From positions 124,001-188,000 of the forward strand of contig NZ_BOQL01000066.1 of NCBI RefSeq assembly GCF_018332655.1: a stretch of 64,000 bases of DNA, read 5' to 3'. The translations under genes and the position numbers were made by a program. The notes beneath the pieces are model-generated. The model was not told where the DNA came from, ran no database searches, and was given only the letters and a program-made list of their open reading frames with translations. The DNA is from Actinoplanes auranticolor (lineage in GTDB: Bacteria; Actinomycetota; Actinomycetes; Mycobacteriales; Micromonosporaceae). Below, piece by piece: positions 49,401 through 58,549 of this stretch (the first letter of the stretch is position 1; every line of letters begins with the position of its first letter).

Positions 49401-49629
49401 TCAGTCCAGAAATGTCACGGTGTCCGGCAAAGGGGCGCGGCGCACCCGGGGAAGTTTGAATGTCGGGTCGGCGAAGCCGATCGACATGCCGCAGTGGCGG
49501 CATGTCCCGGTCCAGGTAGCAGAAGAGTGCCGTGCCGGCGCCGAAGCAGGTCCAGTTCTCGGCGCGGATCCGGGCTCGCCCGATCTGCCAGGTTCCCGCG
49601 GCGAGCCGGAACCGTCCATTGACCGTCAT
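49401..49629 (-). pseudogene. Possible frameshifted small gene of unknown function
   Basis: The minus strand reads MTVNGRFRLAAGTWQIGRAR and NWTCFGAGTALFCYLDRDMPP in one frame. It then reads GMSIGFADPTFKLPRVRRAP and LPDTVTFLD in another, with coding-like G/C third positions in each. This suggests one small protein of about 75 residues broken by a frameshift near 49500. I do not recognise the family. A chance arrangement cannot be excluded. Confidence 0.3.
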
Positions 49630-49677
49630 GACTCTGACACCAGCAGATATCGACAAACATCAGTAGGGTCGGGCACT

Positions 49678-50163
49678 GTGAACCGACTGACGATCTCCTG
49701 CGCCTCTGGTGCCGTTGCCGTTGCGCTCCTCGGCGGGTGCTCCTCCGATGAGCCCCCTCGGACCGGCACGGCAGCGCCCGCAGCGTCCACCGTGTCCGTG
49801 GCGCCCAGCTCCGCTTCCGCCGACGGGCCGCCGACGTCGGCTCCGGCCGCGGCGCAGGGAGAGGGTGCGGCGCTGTGCGAGAAGGTGGCTGCGGCCAAGG
49901 CGGCGTTGAACGAGGAGCTCAAACGGGTGGTCTCGCCCGGCGGGAAGGTGCCACCGGCGGAAGGCAAGAGGGTGATGACGGGCCTGGCCGCCGCGCTGAG
50001 CGATCTCGCCGCTTCCGGCGACGGCGAGCTGCGCGACGCGCTGAAAGGCCTCTCGGCCGAGGCTTCGAAGGCGGCCGGCGCCGCCGACCCGGTGCAGGCG
50101 GCGCTGAGTCCCTCGTTCGACGCGGCCGGCCAGAAGGTCGACAAGGCCTGCACGAAGCCTTGA
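49678..50163 (+). CDS. Small secreted lipoprotein of unknown function
   Basis: This 161-residue protein starts at GTG with a short signal peptide and lipobox VALLGGCSS (Cys about 20). A Ser/Ala/Pro-rich linker follows (to about residue 60), then a helical domain: GAALCEKVAAAKAALNEELKRVVSPGG, VMTGLAAALSDLAASGDGELRDALKGLSAEASKAAG and a final Cys near the C-terminus. A TAGGGT hexamer eight bases before the GTG and no Shine-Dalgarno point to a leaderless message. No family is recognised. It converges on the LCP gene. Confidence 0.7.
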   Translation: MNRLTISCASGAVAVALLGGCSSDEPPRTGTAAPAASTVSVAPSSASADGPPTSAPAAAQGEGAALCEKVAAAKAALNEELKRVVSPGGKVPPAEGKRVMTGLAAALSDLAASGDGELRDALKGLSAEASKAAGAADPVQAALSPSFDAAGQKVDKACTKP

Positions 50164-50229
50164 CCGACGTCAGTTCGTGCGGCAGAAGGCGGATGAAGAG
50201 CTGGAGGGCCGCGACGAACTGCCCGCTGC

Positions 50230-51456
50230 TCAGCTGCGGGTCACCCAGCCCGGGTTGGCCAGGACGAACTCGTCGACGGTGTCGGTCTTCACCGATTTGA
50301 GCAGGTCCATGCTGGTGTCGCTGAGGATTTCGGCGCTGCCGACGCCCGGGACGTTCTCGCTGTTGAACTTGCCGTTGTTCGTCTTGATGGTGACCAGGTC
50401 CTCCGGGCGGATGCCGCGCAGGGCGAACACCCAGTCCTGCAGCGGGACGCCGCCGTCGTCGACCGTCATCGTCTTGCCGACCGCCTTCAGCAGGCCCGGG
50501 AGCTTGGTCGGGGAGTCCAGGCCGCTGTCCATGATGTTCTTGATCAGGGCCTTGAGGAACTGCTGCTGGTGGCGCTGGCGGCCGTAGTCGTAGCTGTCGT
50601 CCTCCAGCAGGTCGCGCTGGCGGACGAAGTCCAGGGCCTCCGAGGGGGTGAAGCAGCGGTTGCCCTTGCGGTAGATGTTCGGGGTCACGCCGGGGATCTT
50701 GCCGCGCAGGGTGCCGTCCGGGTTGATCCGGTACGGGCCGGTGAGCTTGCCGGTCTTGTTGTCGTGTCCGTAGTGGATGGACGTGGTCGTGGTGTCCACG
50801 TACATGCAGACCTTGCCGAGGACGTCGACCACCTTGCGGAAGCCCTGGAAGTCGATGATCGCGCCGGCGTCGGGGGTGATGCCGGTCAGGCTCTTCACCG
50901 TCTTGGCCAGCAGGGTGAAGCCGCCGGTGAGGGCCTTCTGGCCGGTCAGGCCGCGGCTGCCGTACGCGAAAGCGGCGTTGATCTTGTTGCGGCCGCCGGC
51001 GTAGCGCTGGGCGCCGTTGTCGAACTCGGGGATCCGCACGTAGCTGTCGCGGGGCAGGGAGACCAGGTACGCCCGCCGGTGGTCGGCCGGGATGTGCAGC
51101 AGGATGATCGAGTCCGACCGGGTCAGCTTCTCCGGGTCCTGGCCGGGCCGGGTGTCCAGGCCGACCAGCAGGATCGTCTTGGCGCCCTTGACGCTGACCC
51201 GCTTGGTCTCCACCCGCGTCTCGCCGAGCAGGTTCTGCTGGGTGACCGTCTCGGTGGCCGTGCCGAGCAGCACCCGGGTGCCCGCGACGGCGGCTCCGCT
51301 GCCCACCATCAGCAGCGCGCCGACCACCACGCACCACAGCGCCCAGCGGGGCGACCGCCGGGAGCCGCCCTTCTTCGCCGGCGCAGGAGGCTGGGTCGGG
51401 GCACGACCGGTCCGCTCGCCGTCCGCTCGCTCTTCACGGCTCGCACGCTTGCTCAC
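50230..51456 (-). CDS. LCP-family (LytR-CpsA-Psr) cell-wall glycopolymer ligase
   Basis: This 408-residue protein has a basic, Pro-rich cytoplasmic N-terminus, one membrane helix (WALWCVVVGALLMVGSGAAVAG) and an extracytoplasmic LCP domain. ILLVGLDTRPGQDPEKLTRSDSIILLHIPADHRRAYLVSLPRDSYVRIPEFD and RNKINAAFAYGSRG contain the Arg/Asp residues that bind polyprenyl pyrophosphate and magnesium. The family attaches teichoic-acid-like or arabinogalactan-type polymers to peptidoglycan. GTG 51456, after GGAGCAGGTGCT, is preferred to a start 21 codons earlier. Confidence 0.87.
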   Translation of the reverse strand: MSKRASREERADGERTGRAPTQPPAPAKKGGSRRSPRWALWCVVVGALLMVGSGAAVAGTRVLLGTATETVTQQNLLGETRVETKRVSVKGAKTILLVGLDTRPGQDPEKLTRSDSIILLHIPADHRRAYLVSLPRDSYVRIPEFDNGAQRYAGGRNKINAAFAYGSRGLTGQKALTGGFTLLAKTVKSLTGITPDAGAIIDFQGFRKVVDVLGKVCMYVDTTTTSIHYGHDNKTGKLTGPYRINPDGTLRGKIPGVTPNIYRKGNRCFTPSEALDFVRQRDLLEDDSYDYGRQRHQQQFLKALIKNIMDSGLDSPTKLPGLLKAVGKTMTVDDGGVPLQDWVFALRGIRPEDLVTIKTNNGKFNSENVPGVGSAEILSDTSMDLLKSVKTDTVDEFVLANPGWVTRS

Positions 51457-51700
51457 AGCACCTGCTCCCGGTTCAGGACGCGGTCCGGCCGCACCCGTGT
51501 CACGGTCGCCGCGAGCCACCGGGCCCGGGCGTCACCGGTCGCGTGCGGCGTCTCGGCCGCGCGTTCCCGCACCGCGTCACGGCGAGCGAACGCGGTGCGC
51601 CGTTCTGGTCGGATCATGATTGCCCCCCTCGATCAAGAGGACGGGGACGGAACATGAGAACGTTGCGAAATTCTGGGTGAACAATCGACATACGTAGGTC
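51457..51700. other. Upstream region of the LCP gene without a gene
   Basis: Apart from a possible N-terminal extension of the LCP protein (to 51519), no coding sequence is visible. The stretch around 51640-51690 is noticeably AT-richer than its surroundings and could hold the LCP promoter. No clear dyad or promoter hexamer pair is evident. Confidence 0.35.
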
Positions 51701-51822
51701 TCACCACGTCGGAAGCCGGCCGGCCATCGCGGTGAGCAGCTCCAGCAGCGTGATCGGCTCGGTGGCCGGGTCCAGCGACCGGTAGGCGCAGCGGAGGTCG
51801 GCGACCGTGCGCCGGGGTCGAG
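51701..51822 (-). pseudogene. Orphan C-terminal coding fragment
   Basis: Immediately after the response-regulator stop, another frame reads PRRTVADLRCAYRSLDPATE followed by PITLLELLTAMAGRLPTW and a TGA. It has strongly coding-like third positions. No start or upstream partner exists, since the frame would run into the response regulator. It looks like the tail of a deleted gene. I cannot name the family. Confidence 0.35.
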
Positions 51823-51824
51823 GG

Positions 51825-52484
51825 TCAGCCGCGCAGGTAGGCCAGGACGGCCAGCACGCGGCGGTGGTCCTGGTCCGCCTGGGGCAGGTCGAGCTTCTGC
51901 AGAATGGCCCGGATGTGTTTAGCCACGGCGGCCTCGGTGACGACCAGCCGCGCCGCGATCGCCGCGTTCGACCGGCCTTCCGCGATCAGCGCCAGCACCT
52001 CCCGCTCGCGGGGCGTGAGCGCACCCAGCGGGTCCCGCCGGCGGCGCAGCAGCTGCCGCACGACCTCGGGGTCGACGACCGTGCCGCCCCCGGCCACCCG
52101 GTGCAGGGCCTCGATGAACTCCTCGACCCGGCCGATCCGGTCCTTGAGCAGGTAGCCCACGCCGGTGCCGTCGCCGGCGTCGAGCAGGTGGGTGGCGTAG
52201 GTCGTCTCCACGTACTGGCTCAGCACCAGGATGGGCAGCGCGGGGTGCCGGCGGCGCAGCTCGACCGCGGCGCGCAGTCCCTCGTCGGTGAAGCCGGGCG
52301 GCATCCGGACGTCGGTCACCACGATGTCGGGCCGGCCGGTCGCGACCGTCTCCCCCAGCTCGGCCGCGTCGCCGACCGCGGCGACGACCTCGTGACCGAA
52401 ACGGGCCAGCAGCCCGGCCAGTCCCTCGCGGAGCAGGACGCTGTCCTCCGCGAGGACTACGCGCAGGGTGGCAGGGGCCGGCAC
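51825..52484 (-). CDS. NarL/LuxR-type response regulator
   Basis: This 219-residue protein has a receiver domain: LRVVLAEDSVLLREGLAGLL with the acidic pair, DIVVTDVRMPPGF with the phospho-acceptor Asp, ILVLSQYVE with the Thr/Ser position and YLLKDRI with the conserved Lys. A LuxR HTH follows (LGALTPREREVLALIAEGRSNAAIAARLVVTEAAVAKHIRAILQKL). The GTG start lies inside the 3' end of the sensor kinase gene (28-base overlap). The pair probably controls the divergent FtsX-like permease. Confidence 0.9.
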   Translation of the reverse strand: MPAPATLRVVLAEDSVLLREGLAGLLARFGHEVVAAVGDAAELGETVATGRPDIVVTDVRMPPGFTDEGLRAAVELRRRHPALPILVLSQYVETTYATHLLDAGDGTGVGYLLKDRIGRVEEFIEALHRVAGGGTVVDPEVVRQLLRRRRDPLGALTPREREVLALIAEGRSNAAIAARLVVTEAAVAKHIRAILQKLDLPQADQDHRRVLAVLAYLRG

Positions 52485-53698
52485 GGGAGCTCCACGGTCA
52501 GGACGGTCGGGCCGCCGGGCGGGCTGGACAGGGTCAGTCTCCCATCGACCACCGACACCCGGTCGCCCAGCCGTACCAGCCCGGTGCCGCCGTCCGGGCC
52601 GGCGCCACCGCGGCCGTCGTCGCGGACCCGGACGGTCAGCGTGCCGGCCGCGTAGCCACCGGCGATCGTGGCCCGCCCGGCGCCGCTGTGCCGGGCCACG
52701 TTGGCCATCGCCTCGCAGACGACGAACCAGGCGGTCGACTCGATCGGTGCCGGAAAGCGCCCCGGCAGGTCCAGGTCGACGGCGACCGGGATCACCGAGC
52801 GGTCGGCCAGCTCGGCCACCGCGGCGGGCAGGCCGAAATCGGTCAGCAGCGGCGGGTGGATGCCGCGGATCAGCTGACGCAGCTCGGTCAGCGCCCGCTC
52901 GGCCTCGTCCTGGGCCCGGGCCAGGCGGGTGGTGAGCGGGCCGGCGGGCGCGTCGAGGCGGGCCAGTCCCAGCATCATGGTCAGCGCGACGAGCCGTTGC
53001 TGGGCGCCGTCGTGCAGGTCCCGCTCGATGCGCGCGCGTTCCGCCTCGAAGGCGTCGACCAGCCGGACCCGCGAGCGGGTCAGCTCGGTGATCCGCGCGT
53101 CGGGCCCGGTGAGCAGGGTCCGGGCCAGCGCGGCGCGGGCCCCGGCATAGACCGTCATCCCGTACGCGGCCAGGGCGAACACCGGCACGGCGAGGACGGC
53201 GACGGCCACCGCCGGCGGCCACGAGGTCACCGGCCAGGCCTTCAGCACGTTGACCTGGCCGCCGTCCACGCCCAGCAGGACCGGGGTGGCGAGCAGCGCG
53301 AGTGGCACCGCGACGGCCAGCACCACGGCCAGCACGTCGAACGGCCACAGCAGCGCGAGCAGCAGCGCGTGGCCGAGCTCGCGCCAGGTGACCGGCTCGG
53401 TGTAGCGGACGGTCAGCCAGGCCCGCAGCCCCGGCCGGGACGGTGGGCGGTGGGCGTCCGGCACCGGCCGGTCGTCGAGCAGCCGCCGCACCCGCCGTTC
53501 GGCCCGCGCGACCGGCAGGCCCAGCAGAGCGAAAGCGGCGGGGCCGAGGACGACCAGCACACCGGCGGTCAGCAACAGCAGCCCGGCGAGCAGCGTGAGG
53601 GCACCGGCCAGGGCGGCGCCGAGCAGATAGCCCGCGGCGCGCCACGGCCACCCGGACAGCAGGAATCGCCGGCTGCCCAATGCCTGCCACACGTTCAC
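52457..53698 (-). CDS. HisKA_3-type sensor histidine kinase
   Basis: This 413-residue protein has an N-terminal membrane sensor of at least four helices (AAGYLLGAALAGALTLLAGLLLLTAGVLVVLGP, FDVLAVVLAVAVPLALLATPVLLGV, AVAVAVLAVPVFALAAYGMTVYAG). The dimerisation/phosphoacceptor helix is ERARIERDLHDGAQQRLVALTMMLG, whose His is the autophosphorylation site. The ATPase domain has CEAMANVARHSGAGRATIAG and RDDGRGGAGPDGGTGLVRLGDRV. The sensor type is common next to FtsX exporters in actinobacteria. It starts at GTG, divergent from the permease gene. Confidence 0.9.
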   Translation of the reverse strand: MNVWQALGSRRFLLSGWPWRAAGYLLGAALAGALTLLAGLLLLTAGVLVVLGPAAFALLGLPVARAERRVRRLLDDRPVPDAHRPPSRPGLRAWLTVRYTEPVTWRELGHALLLALLWPFDVLAVVLAVAVPLALLATPVLLGVDGGQVNVLKAWPVTSWPPAVAVAVLAVPVFALAAYGMTVYAGARAALARTLLTGPDARITELTRSRVRLVDAFEAERARIERDLHDGAQQRLVALTMMLGLARLDAPAGPLTTRLARAQDEAERALTELRQLIRGIHPPLLTDFGLPAAVAELADRSVIPVAVDLDLPGRFPAPIESTAWFVVCEAMANVARHSGAGRATIAGGYAAGTLTVRVRDDGRGGAGPDGGTGLVRLGDRVSVVDGRLTLSSPPGGPTVLTVELPCRPLPPCA

Positions 53699-53739
53699 GC
53701 GGCACACCGTAGACCGTAGTGCCAGCGCTACCGGGAAGA

Positions 53740-53753
53740 CTCCCGTCCGGGAG
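53740..53753. promoter_or_regulatory. Inverted repeat between kinase and permease genes
   Basis: CTCCCG-TC-CGGGAG is a six-base perfect repeat with a two-base spacer, 36 bases before the permease ATG. It is a candidate binding site for the adjacent response regulator, which would auto-regulate and activate the permease. Confidence 0.4.
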
Positions 53754-53789
53754 ACTGTGCCGCCGCACCGGCGTCGGCAGGGTGAAGCG

Positions 53790-56099
53790 ATGATCGTGAC
53801 ACTGGCGAGCCTGCGTACGCGCTGGGTGACGCTGACCGGCAGCTTCGTCGCTCTGACCCTCGGCGTCGCCCTGCTGGCCACCATGGGTCTCGCCCTGGCC
53901 TCCACCCTGGACGCTCCCCGGCAACGCCCGGAACGGCTGGCCACCGCCCCGGTCGTGGTGCGCGGACCGGACGAGCTGCGGGTCGGCGCCAAGCACCGGC
54001 CGCTCGCGAACTACCGAGGCGTTCCGGCCGGGGTGGCGGCGCGGCTGGCGGCCGCCGTGCCCACGGTGACCGACCGCTCGTTCGCCGTCGGCGGCGGGTT
54101 CACCGGTCATCCGTGGCCGGTGGCCCGCTACGGCGGCTACCGGCTCACGGCGGGCCGGGCTCCCGCCGCGGCCGGTGAGGTCGTGATCAGCGGCGATCCG
54201 AGTCTGACGGGCACGCGGGTGCGGGGCCGGGTGGTGACCGGCACGGTCGCGCCGGCCCCGTACGAGCGGGCGATGTTCTTCACCGGCGCGGAGGCCGCGC
54301 GGTTGTCCCCGCGGATCGACAACCTCGTCGTGGACGCCGATCCCGCCACGGTCCGGGCGCTGGCCGGGCCCGCGCCGGTGATCCAGGTGCTGACCGGCGA
54401 CGACCGGCGCCGGGCCGATCCCGACCCCGATCGCGACGCCGAGGCGCTGATGACGGTGAACGCCCTGCTCGGCACGGCGGGCGGGATCACCACGTTCGTG
54501 TCGGTCTTCGTGGTCGCGTCCACGTTCGCCTTCGCGGTCGCCCAGCGCCGTCGCGAGCTGGGGCTGCTGCGGACCGCCGGGGCGACGCCGGGCCAGGTGC
54601 GCCGGATGGTGCTCGCGGAGGCCGCGGTGGTCGGCGTACTGGCATCGGCCGCCGGTTGTGTGCTGGGTGCCCGGGGTGCGCCGCTGCTGGCCGGGTTGCT
54701 GGTCGACGAGCGGCTGGCGCCGCCGTGGTTCGTGATCGGCGCGCACCGCTGGCCGTTCCACGTGGCCTTCTGGACCGGGCTGGTGGTCGCGCTGGCCGGG
54801 GCGGTGACCGCCGCCGTACGGGCCGGGCGGGTCGGGCCGCTGGAGGCGCTGCGGGAGGCGGCGGTGGACAGCGGCACCATGCCGCCGGGGCGCCGGATCG
54901 CGGGTGCGCTGGTGCTGGCGACCGGGCTCGGGCTGCTGATCTGGCGGCTGGTCGTGGAACCCGGCGAGGCCCTTCACCGCAAGACCTACACCACCCAGCC
55001 GATGCTGCTGATCACCGCCGTCGCCCTGCTGGCCCCGGTCCTGGTCCGGCCGCTGGTCCGCGCCGTCCGGCTGCCCGGCGTGACCGGCCTGCTGGCCCGG
55101 GAGAACGCCGCCGCGGGAATCCGGCGCACCGCGGCGGTCGCGGCGCCGGTGCTGATCACCGTGGCGCTGGCCGGCTCGCTGCTGGGCGCGACGGCCACCA
55201 TCACCACGGCCAAGGCCACCGAGCTGGGCGAGCGGACCCGCGCCGACGTGATCGTCGAGCACCCGGACGCCGCCACCGTGGCCCGGGCCCGGGCCGTACC
55301 CGGAGCCCGGGTCATGACCAGCGCGCAGACGGCGGTCTACGTCCTGGAGGAGGGGGTCGCGCTGGTCGGCTTCCCGGCGTCGGCGGTGGACGCGGAAACG
55401 CTCGCGTCGGTACGGCGCCTGCCGGTGGTCGCGGGCAGCCTGGCCGACCTGGACGACACCAGCATCGTGGTCACCGACGAGTGGACGCAGCACACCGTGG
55501 GCAGCCGGGTCGACCTCTGGCTCGGCGACGGGACACCGCGGACGCTGCGCATCGCGGCGGTCCTGGCCGCCGGTACGGGCGGCGACGGCGCGTACCTGAC
55601 CCCGGCCAACGCGCCGGGCGCGGCACCGGACCGCCTGGAGATGACGGTTCCCGAGCCGTCCCTCGGGGCAGGGCTGGGCATGACGCGGGAGCAGTGGCTC
55701 GCGGAGCAGGCGCCGCGTACCGGACGGCAGACCCGGGTGGGCCTGCTCGTGGTGCTGGGGATCGCGCTGCTCTACACGGCCATCGCGCTCGCCAACACGC
55801 TCGTCATGGCGACCTCCGGCCGGGTCCCGGAATTCACCGCGCTGCGCCTGGCCGGGGCGACCCGCGGTCAGGTGCTGCGGCTGGTCACCGTCGAGGCTCT
55901 GCTGGTGGTGGCGGTCGGTGTGGTGCTGGGCGCGGCGGTCACGATGCTGAACCTGGCGGGCATCTGGGCCGCGCTGGGCCGGCTGTCGGTGTGGTCCCCG
56001 GTGATCGTGCCGTGGCAGCCGCCGGCCGGCGCCGCGGGGGCCTGCGCGGTGATCGCGGTGACGGCGGCCCTCGCCACGGCCGTCCGGCGGGCCCGGTGA
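53790..56099 (+). CDS. FtsX-like ABC permease without adjacent ATPase
   Basis: This 769-residue protein has an N-terminal helix, a long extracytoplasmic region (about residues 45-220), a first FtsX domain (TFVSVFVVASTFAFAVAQRRRELGLLRTAGATPGQVRRMVLAEAAVVG), a second soluble region and a C-terminal FtsX domain (LYTAIALANTLVMATSGRVPEFTALRLAGATRGQVLRLVTVEALL). It should need a MacB-type ATPase, but none is adjacent; the nearest in this window is 39 kb away. It is divergent from a two-component system and converges on the polyprenyl synthase with three bases between stops. Confidence 0.85.
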   Translation: MIVTLASLRTRWVTLTGSFVALTLGVALLATMGLALASTLDAPRQRPERLATAPVVVRGPDELRVGAKHRPLANYRGVPAGVAARLAAAVPTVTDRSFAVGGGFTGHPWPVARYGGYRLTAGRAPAAAGEVVISGDPSLTGTRVRGRVVTGTVAPAPYERAMFFTGAEAARLSPRIDNLVVDADPATVRALAGPAPVIQVLTGDDRRRADPDPDRDAEALMTVNALLGTAGGITTFVSVFVVASTFAFAVAQRRRELGLLRTAGATPGQVRRMVLAEAAVVGVLASAAGCVLGARGAPLLAGLLVDERLAPPWFVIGAHRWPFHVAFWTGLVVALAGAVTAAVRAGRVGPLEALREAAVDSGTMPPGRRIAGALVLATGLGLLIWRLVVEPGEALHRKTYTTQPMLLITAVALLAPVLVRPLVRAVRLPGVTGLLARENAAAGIRRTAAVAAPVLITVALAGSLLGATATITTAKATELGERTRADVIVEHPDAATVARARAVPGARVMTSAQTAVYVLEEGVALVGFPASAVDAETLASVRRLPVVAGSLADLDDTSIVVTDEWTQHTVGSRVDLWLGDGTPRTLRIAAVLAAGTGGDGAYLTPANAPGAAPDRLEMTVPEPSLGAGLGMTREQWLAEQAPRTGRQTRVGLLVVLGIALLYTAIALANTLVMATSGRVPEFTALRLAGATRGQVLRLVTVEALLVVAVGVVLGAAVTMLNLAGIWAALGRLSVWSPVIVPWQPPAGAAGACAVIAVTAALATAVRRAR

Positions 56100-56102
56100 G
56101 GC

Positions 56103-57170
56103 TCAGTGCCGCCGGACCACCACGGAGGCGGCCAGCCCGGCCAGGGCGGCCCGGGCCTCGGCGGTCAGCGGCGCGTCGGCGAGGGCGGTGGTGGCCTGAG
56201 CCGACCGCTGCCCGATCAGGTTCTCGATGCGGTCCCGGGCCCCGGTCGCCATGATGATCTCGCGCAGTTCCCCGGCGCCGGTGTCGTCCAGCTCCGGGTC
56301 GCCGAACAGCCGGCGGATCCGGGCCGCCTGCGCGCGGTCGGCGCGGTCGCGGGCCATCGCGATCATCACCGTCGGCTTGCCCTCGCGCAGGTCGTCGATG
56401 ACCGGCTTGCCGGTGACGGCCGGGTCGCCGAAGACCCCCAGCACGTCGTCGCGCAGCTGGAAGGCATCCCCCAGCGGGTCGCCGAACGCCTGCAGCGCAT
56501 CCTGCAGCTCGGGGCCGCCGCCGGCCAGCGCAGCACCGATCTGCAACGGGCGGGTCACCGTGTAGCGGGCGGCCTTCATCCGGATGACGGTCAGCGCACC
56601 CGCCACCGAGCCGTCGCCCACGCCGGAGACCAGGTCGAGATACTGCCCGGCGATGACCTCGGTGCGCATCACCGTGAAGAGCCGGTAGCCGCGGTGGATC
56701 CAGTCGACCGGCAGGCCGGACTCGTGCAGCATGTGGTCGGCCCAGGCCGCGCAGAGGTCCCCGCAGAGCAGGGCCGCGCTGTGGCCGTAGCGGGTGGCCT
56801 CGCCGCGCCAGGAGTGCCGGGCATGGACCTCCGCGAAGTGCCGGTGCACGGTCGGCTGGCCCCGGCGCAGGGTGCTGCCGTCCATGATGTCGTCGTGGAT
56901 CAGGGCGAACGCGTGGAACAGCTCCAGCGCGGCCGCCGCGACCACGATCTGCGGGGTGTCCGGCTGCCCGGCCCCGCGCCAGCCCCAGTAGCAGAACATC
57001 GGCCGCAGCCGCTTGCCGCCGGAGAGCACGAACCGGCGGACCGCGTCGAGCACGCCCGCCGGGGTGCCGTCCGGCCAGTGCGGGCGCTGCCGGTCCAGGT
57101 ACGCGACCAGCGCCGCCTCGCACCGGTGGGCCAGCTCGGCCTCGGTGCCCGGTGCGGTCCCGACGCTCAT
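56103..57170 (-). CDS. Polyprenyl (geranylgeranyl-type) diphosphate synthase
   Basis: This 355-residue trans-prenyltransferase has GGKRLRPMFCYWGW, the first Asp-rich motif LIHDDIMDGSTLRRGQPTVH and the second FQLRDDVLGVFGDPAVTGKP, which condense IPP with allylic diphosphates. The residues before the first motif (LFHAFALIHDD) include Phe/Ala, compatible with a C15-C20 product, but chain length is only inferred. Its ATG overlaps the EboF-like stop (ATGA), making it the last gene of an eight-gene coupled operon. It probably supplies the prenyl donor for the UbiA enzyme of that operon. Confidence 0.87.
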   Translation of the reverse strand: MSVGTAPGTEAELAHRCEAALVAYLDRQRPHWPDGTPAGVLDAVRRFVLSGGKRLRPMFCYWGWRGAGQPDTPQIVVAAAALELFHAFALIHDDIMDGSTLRRGQPTVHRHFAEVHARHSWRGEATRYGHSAALLCGDLCAAWADHMLHESGLPVDWIHRGYRLFTVMRTEVIAGQYLDLVSGVGDGSVAGALTVIRMKAARYTVTRPLQIGAALAGGGPELQDALQAFGDPLGDAFQLRDDVLGVFGDPAVTGKPVIDDLREGKPTVMIAMARDRADRAQAARIRRLFGDPELDDTGAGELREIIMATGARDRIENLIGQRSAQATTALADAPLTAEARAALAGLAASVVVRRH

Positions 57171-58549
57171 GACGGCAGGCCGGCCAGGGTGAGCAGCAGC
57201 TCCTTAACCTCGGTGGCTGCGATCGAGTCCCGGGCCGCGGCGGCGTCGGAGCAGATCAGCACCGGGGCGTCCCGGGGATCGGTGGGTAACCGGCCGTGCG
57301 AGCCGCGGACCGCGCGGGCGCCGGCGTCCAGGCCCACCACGCTCATCATGTACCGCATGCCCAGCTTCTTGCGCAGCAGCGCGACGCCGGCCCGGCCCTT
57401 GGCGGCGCCCGGGCCGGCCGGGTCGAAGAACAGCTCGGCCGGGTCGTAGCCGGGCTTGCGGTGGATCTCGACCAGCCGGGCGAAGTCCGGGGCGGCCGCG
57501 TCGTCCAACCAGTAGTAGTAGGTGAACCAGGCGTCCGGCTCGGCGACCAGCACCAGCTCGCCGGAACGGGCGTGGTCGAGCCCGTGTCCGGCCTGTCCGT
57601 CGGCGTCGAGGACCTCGGCGACTCCGGGCAGCGTGGCGCACAGCTTCGCCACGGCCGGGACGTCGGCGGGATCCCGGACGTAGACGTGGGCGATCTGGTG
57701 GTCGGCGACGGCGAACGCCCGCGACGTCCACGGATCGAGGTACTCCATACCGGCCTGGGTGTAGACCTGCAGCAGGCCCTCGCTGCGCAGCAGCCGGTTG
57801 ATGTCGACCGGGCGGGAGACCTCGGTGATGCCGTATTCGGAGAGGATCACCACGGTGGCGTCGCGAGCCGCGGCGGCGTCCAGCAGCGGGCCGAGGGTGA
57901 CGTCGAGCTCGGCGGCAGCCGCGGCGGCCTGCGGCGAGGACGGGCCGTGGCGCTGCAGGTCGTAGTCCAGGTGCGGCACGTAGACCAGGGTCAGGTCGGG
58001 GTGGTGGCGGTCCATGATCTGCTCGGCGGCCCGGCAGATCCAGGCCGACGAGGGCAGCCCGGCGTTGGCCCCCCAGTAGCTGAACAGCGGGAACGTGCCG
58101 AGCTTGGCCGTCAGCTCGTCGTGCAGCTCCGGCGGGTAGGTGTAGCAGTCCGGGTCCTTGCGCCCGTCGGCGTGGTAGACCGGCCGGGGCGTGACCGTCC
58201 AGTCCACGTCGGCGCCCATCGCGTACCACCAGCAGACGTTGGCCACCGTGTAGCCGGGCCGGCGCGCCCGGGCCGCGTCCCACAGCTTCTCCCCCTGCAC
58301 CAGCGCGTTGTGCTGCCGCCAGAGCAGCACCTCGCCGAGGTCGCGGAAGTACCAGCCGTTGCCGACGATGCCGTGCTCGGCGGGCAGCGTGCCGGTGAGG
58401 AAGGTGGACTGCACCGAGCAGGTCACCGCGGGCAGCACGGTGCCGAGCGGGGCCTGGAACCCGGCGCGGGCCAGCCGGGCCAGGCGCGGCATGTGCTCGA
58501 GCAGCCGCGGCGTCAGGCCGACGACGTCCAGGACGACCACGGGCTTCAC
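57167..58549 (-). CDS. eboF: EboF-like alkaline-phosphatase-superfamily phosphodiesterase
   Basis: This 460-residue protein of the nucleotide pyrophosphatase/phosphodiesterase superfamily has VVVLDVVGLTPRLL for metal binding and PAVTCSVQSTFLTGTLPAEHGIVGNGWYFRD with the nucleophilic Thr. VYVPHLDYDLQRHGP and VVILSEYGITEVSRPVDINRLLR carry the Asp/His metal ligands. No signal peptide is visible, so it seems cytoplasmic. The GTG start overlaps the EboE stop by four bases, and its own stop overlaps the prenyl synthase ATG. In ebo clusters this position is EboF. Substrate unknown. Confidence 0.82.
   Translation of the reverse strand: MKPVVVLDVVGLTPRLLEHMPRLARLARAGFQAPLGTVLPAVTCSVQSTFLTGTLPAEHGIVGNGWYFRDLGEVLLWRQHNALVQGEKLWDAARARRPGYTVANVCWWYAMGADVDWTVTPRPVYHADGRKDPDCYTYPPELHDELTAKLGTFPLFSYWGANAGLPSSAWICRAAEQIMDRHHPDLTLVYVPHLDYDLQRHGPSSPQAAAAAAELDVTLGPLLDAAAARDATVVILSEYGITEVSRPVDINRLLRSEGLLQVYTQAGMEYLDPWTSRAFAVADHQIAHVYVRDPADVPAVAKLCATLPGVAEVLDADGQAGHGLDHARSGELVLVAEPDAWFTYYYWLDDAAAPDFARLVEIHRKPGYDPAELFFDPAGPGAAKGRAGVALLRKKLGMRYMMSVVGLDAGARAVRGSHGRLPTDPRDAPVLICSDAAAARDSIAATEVKELLLTLAGLPS

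Noticed and set aside
51825..55493. Single 1222-codon minus-strand frame
   Set aside because: Only its last 219 codons are real (response regulator). The rest runs antisense to the FtsX permease and out of frame through the kinase gene.
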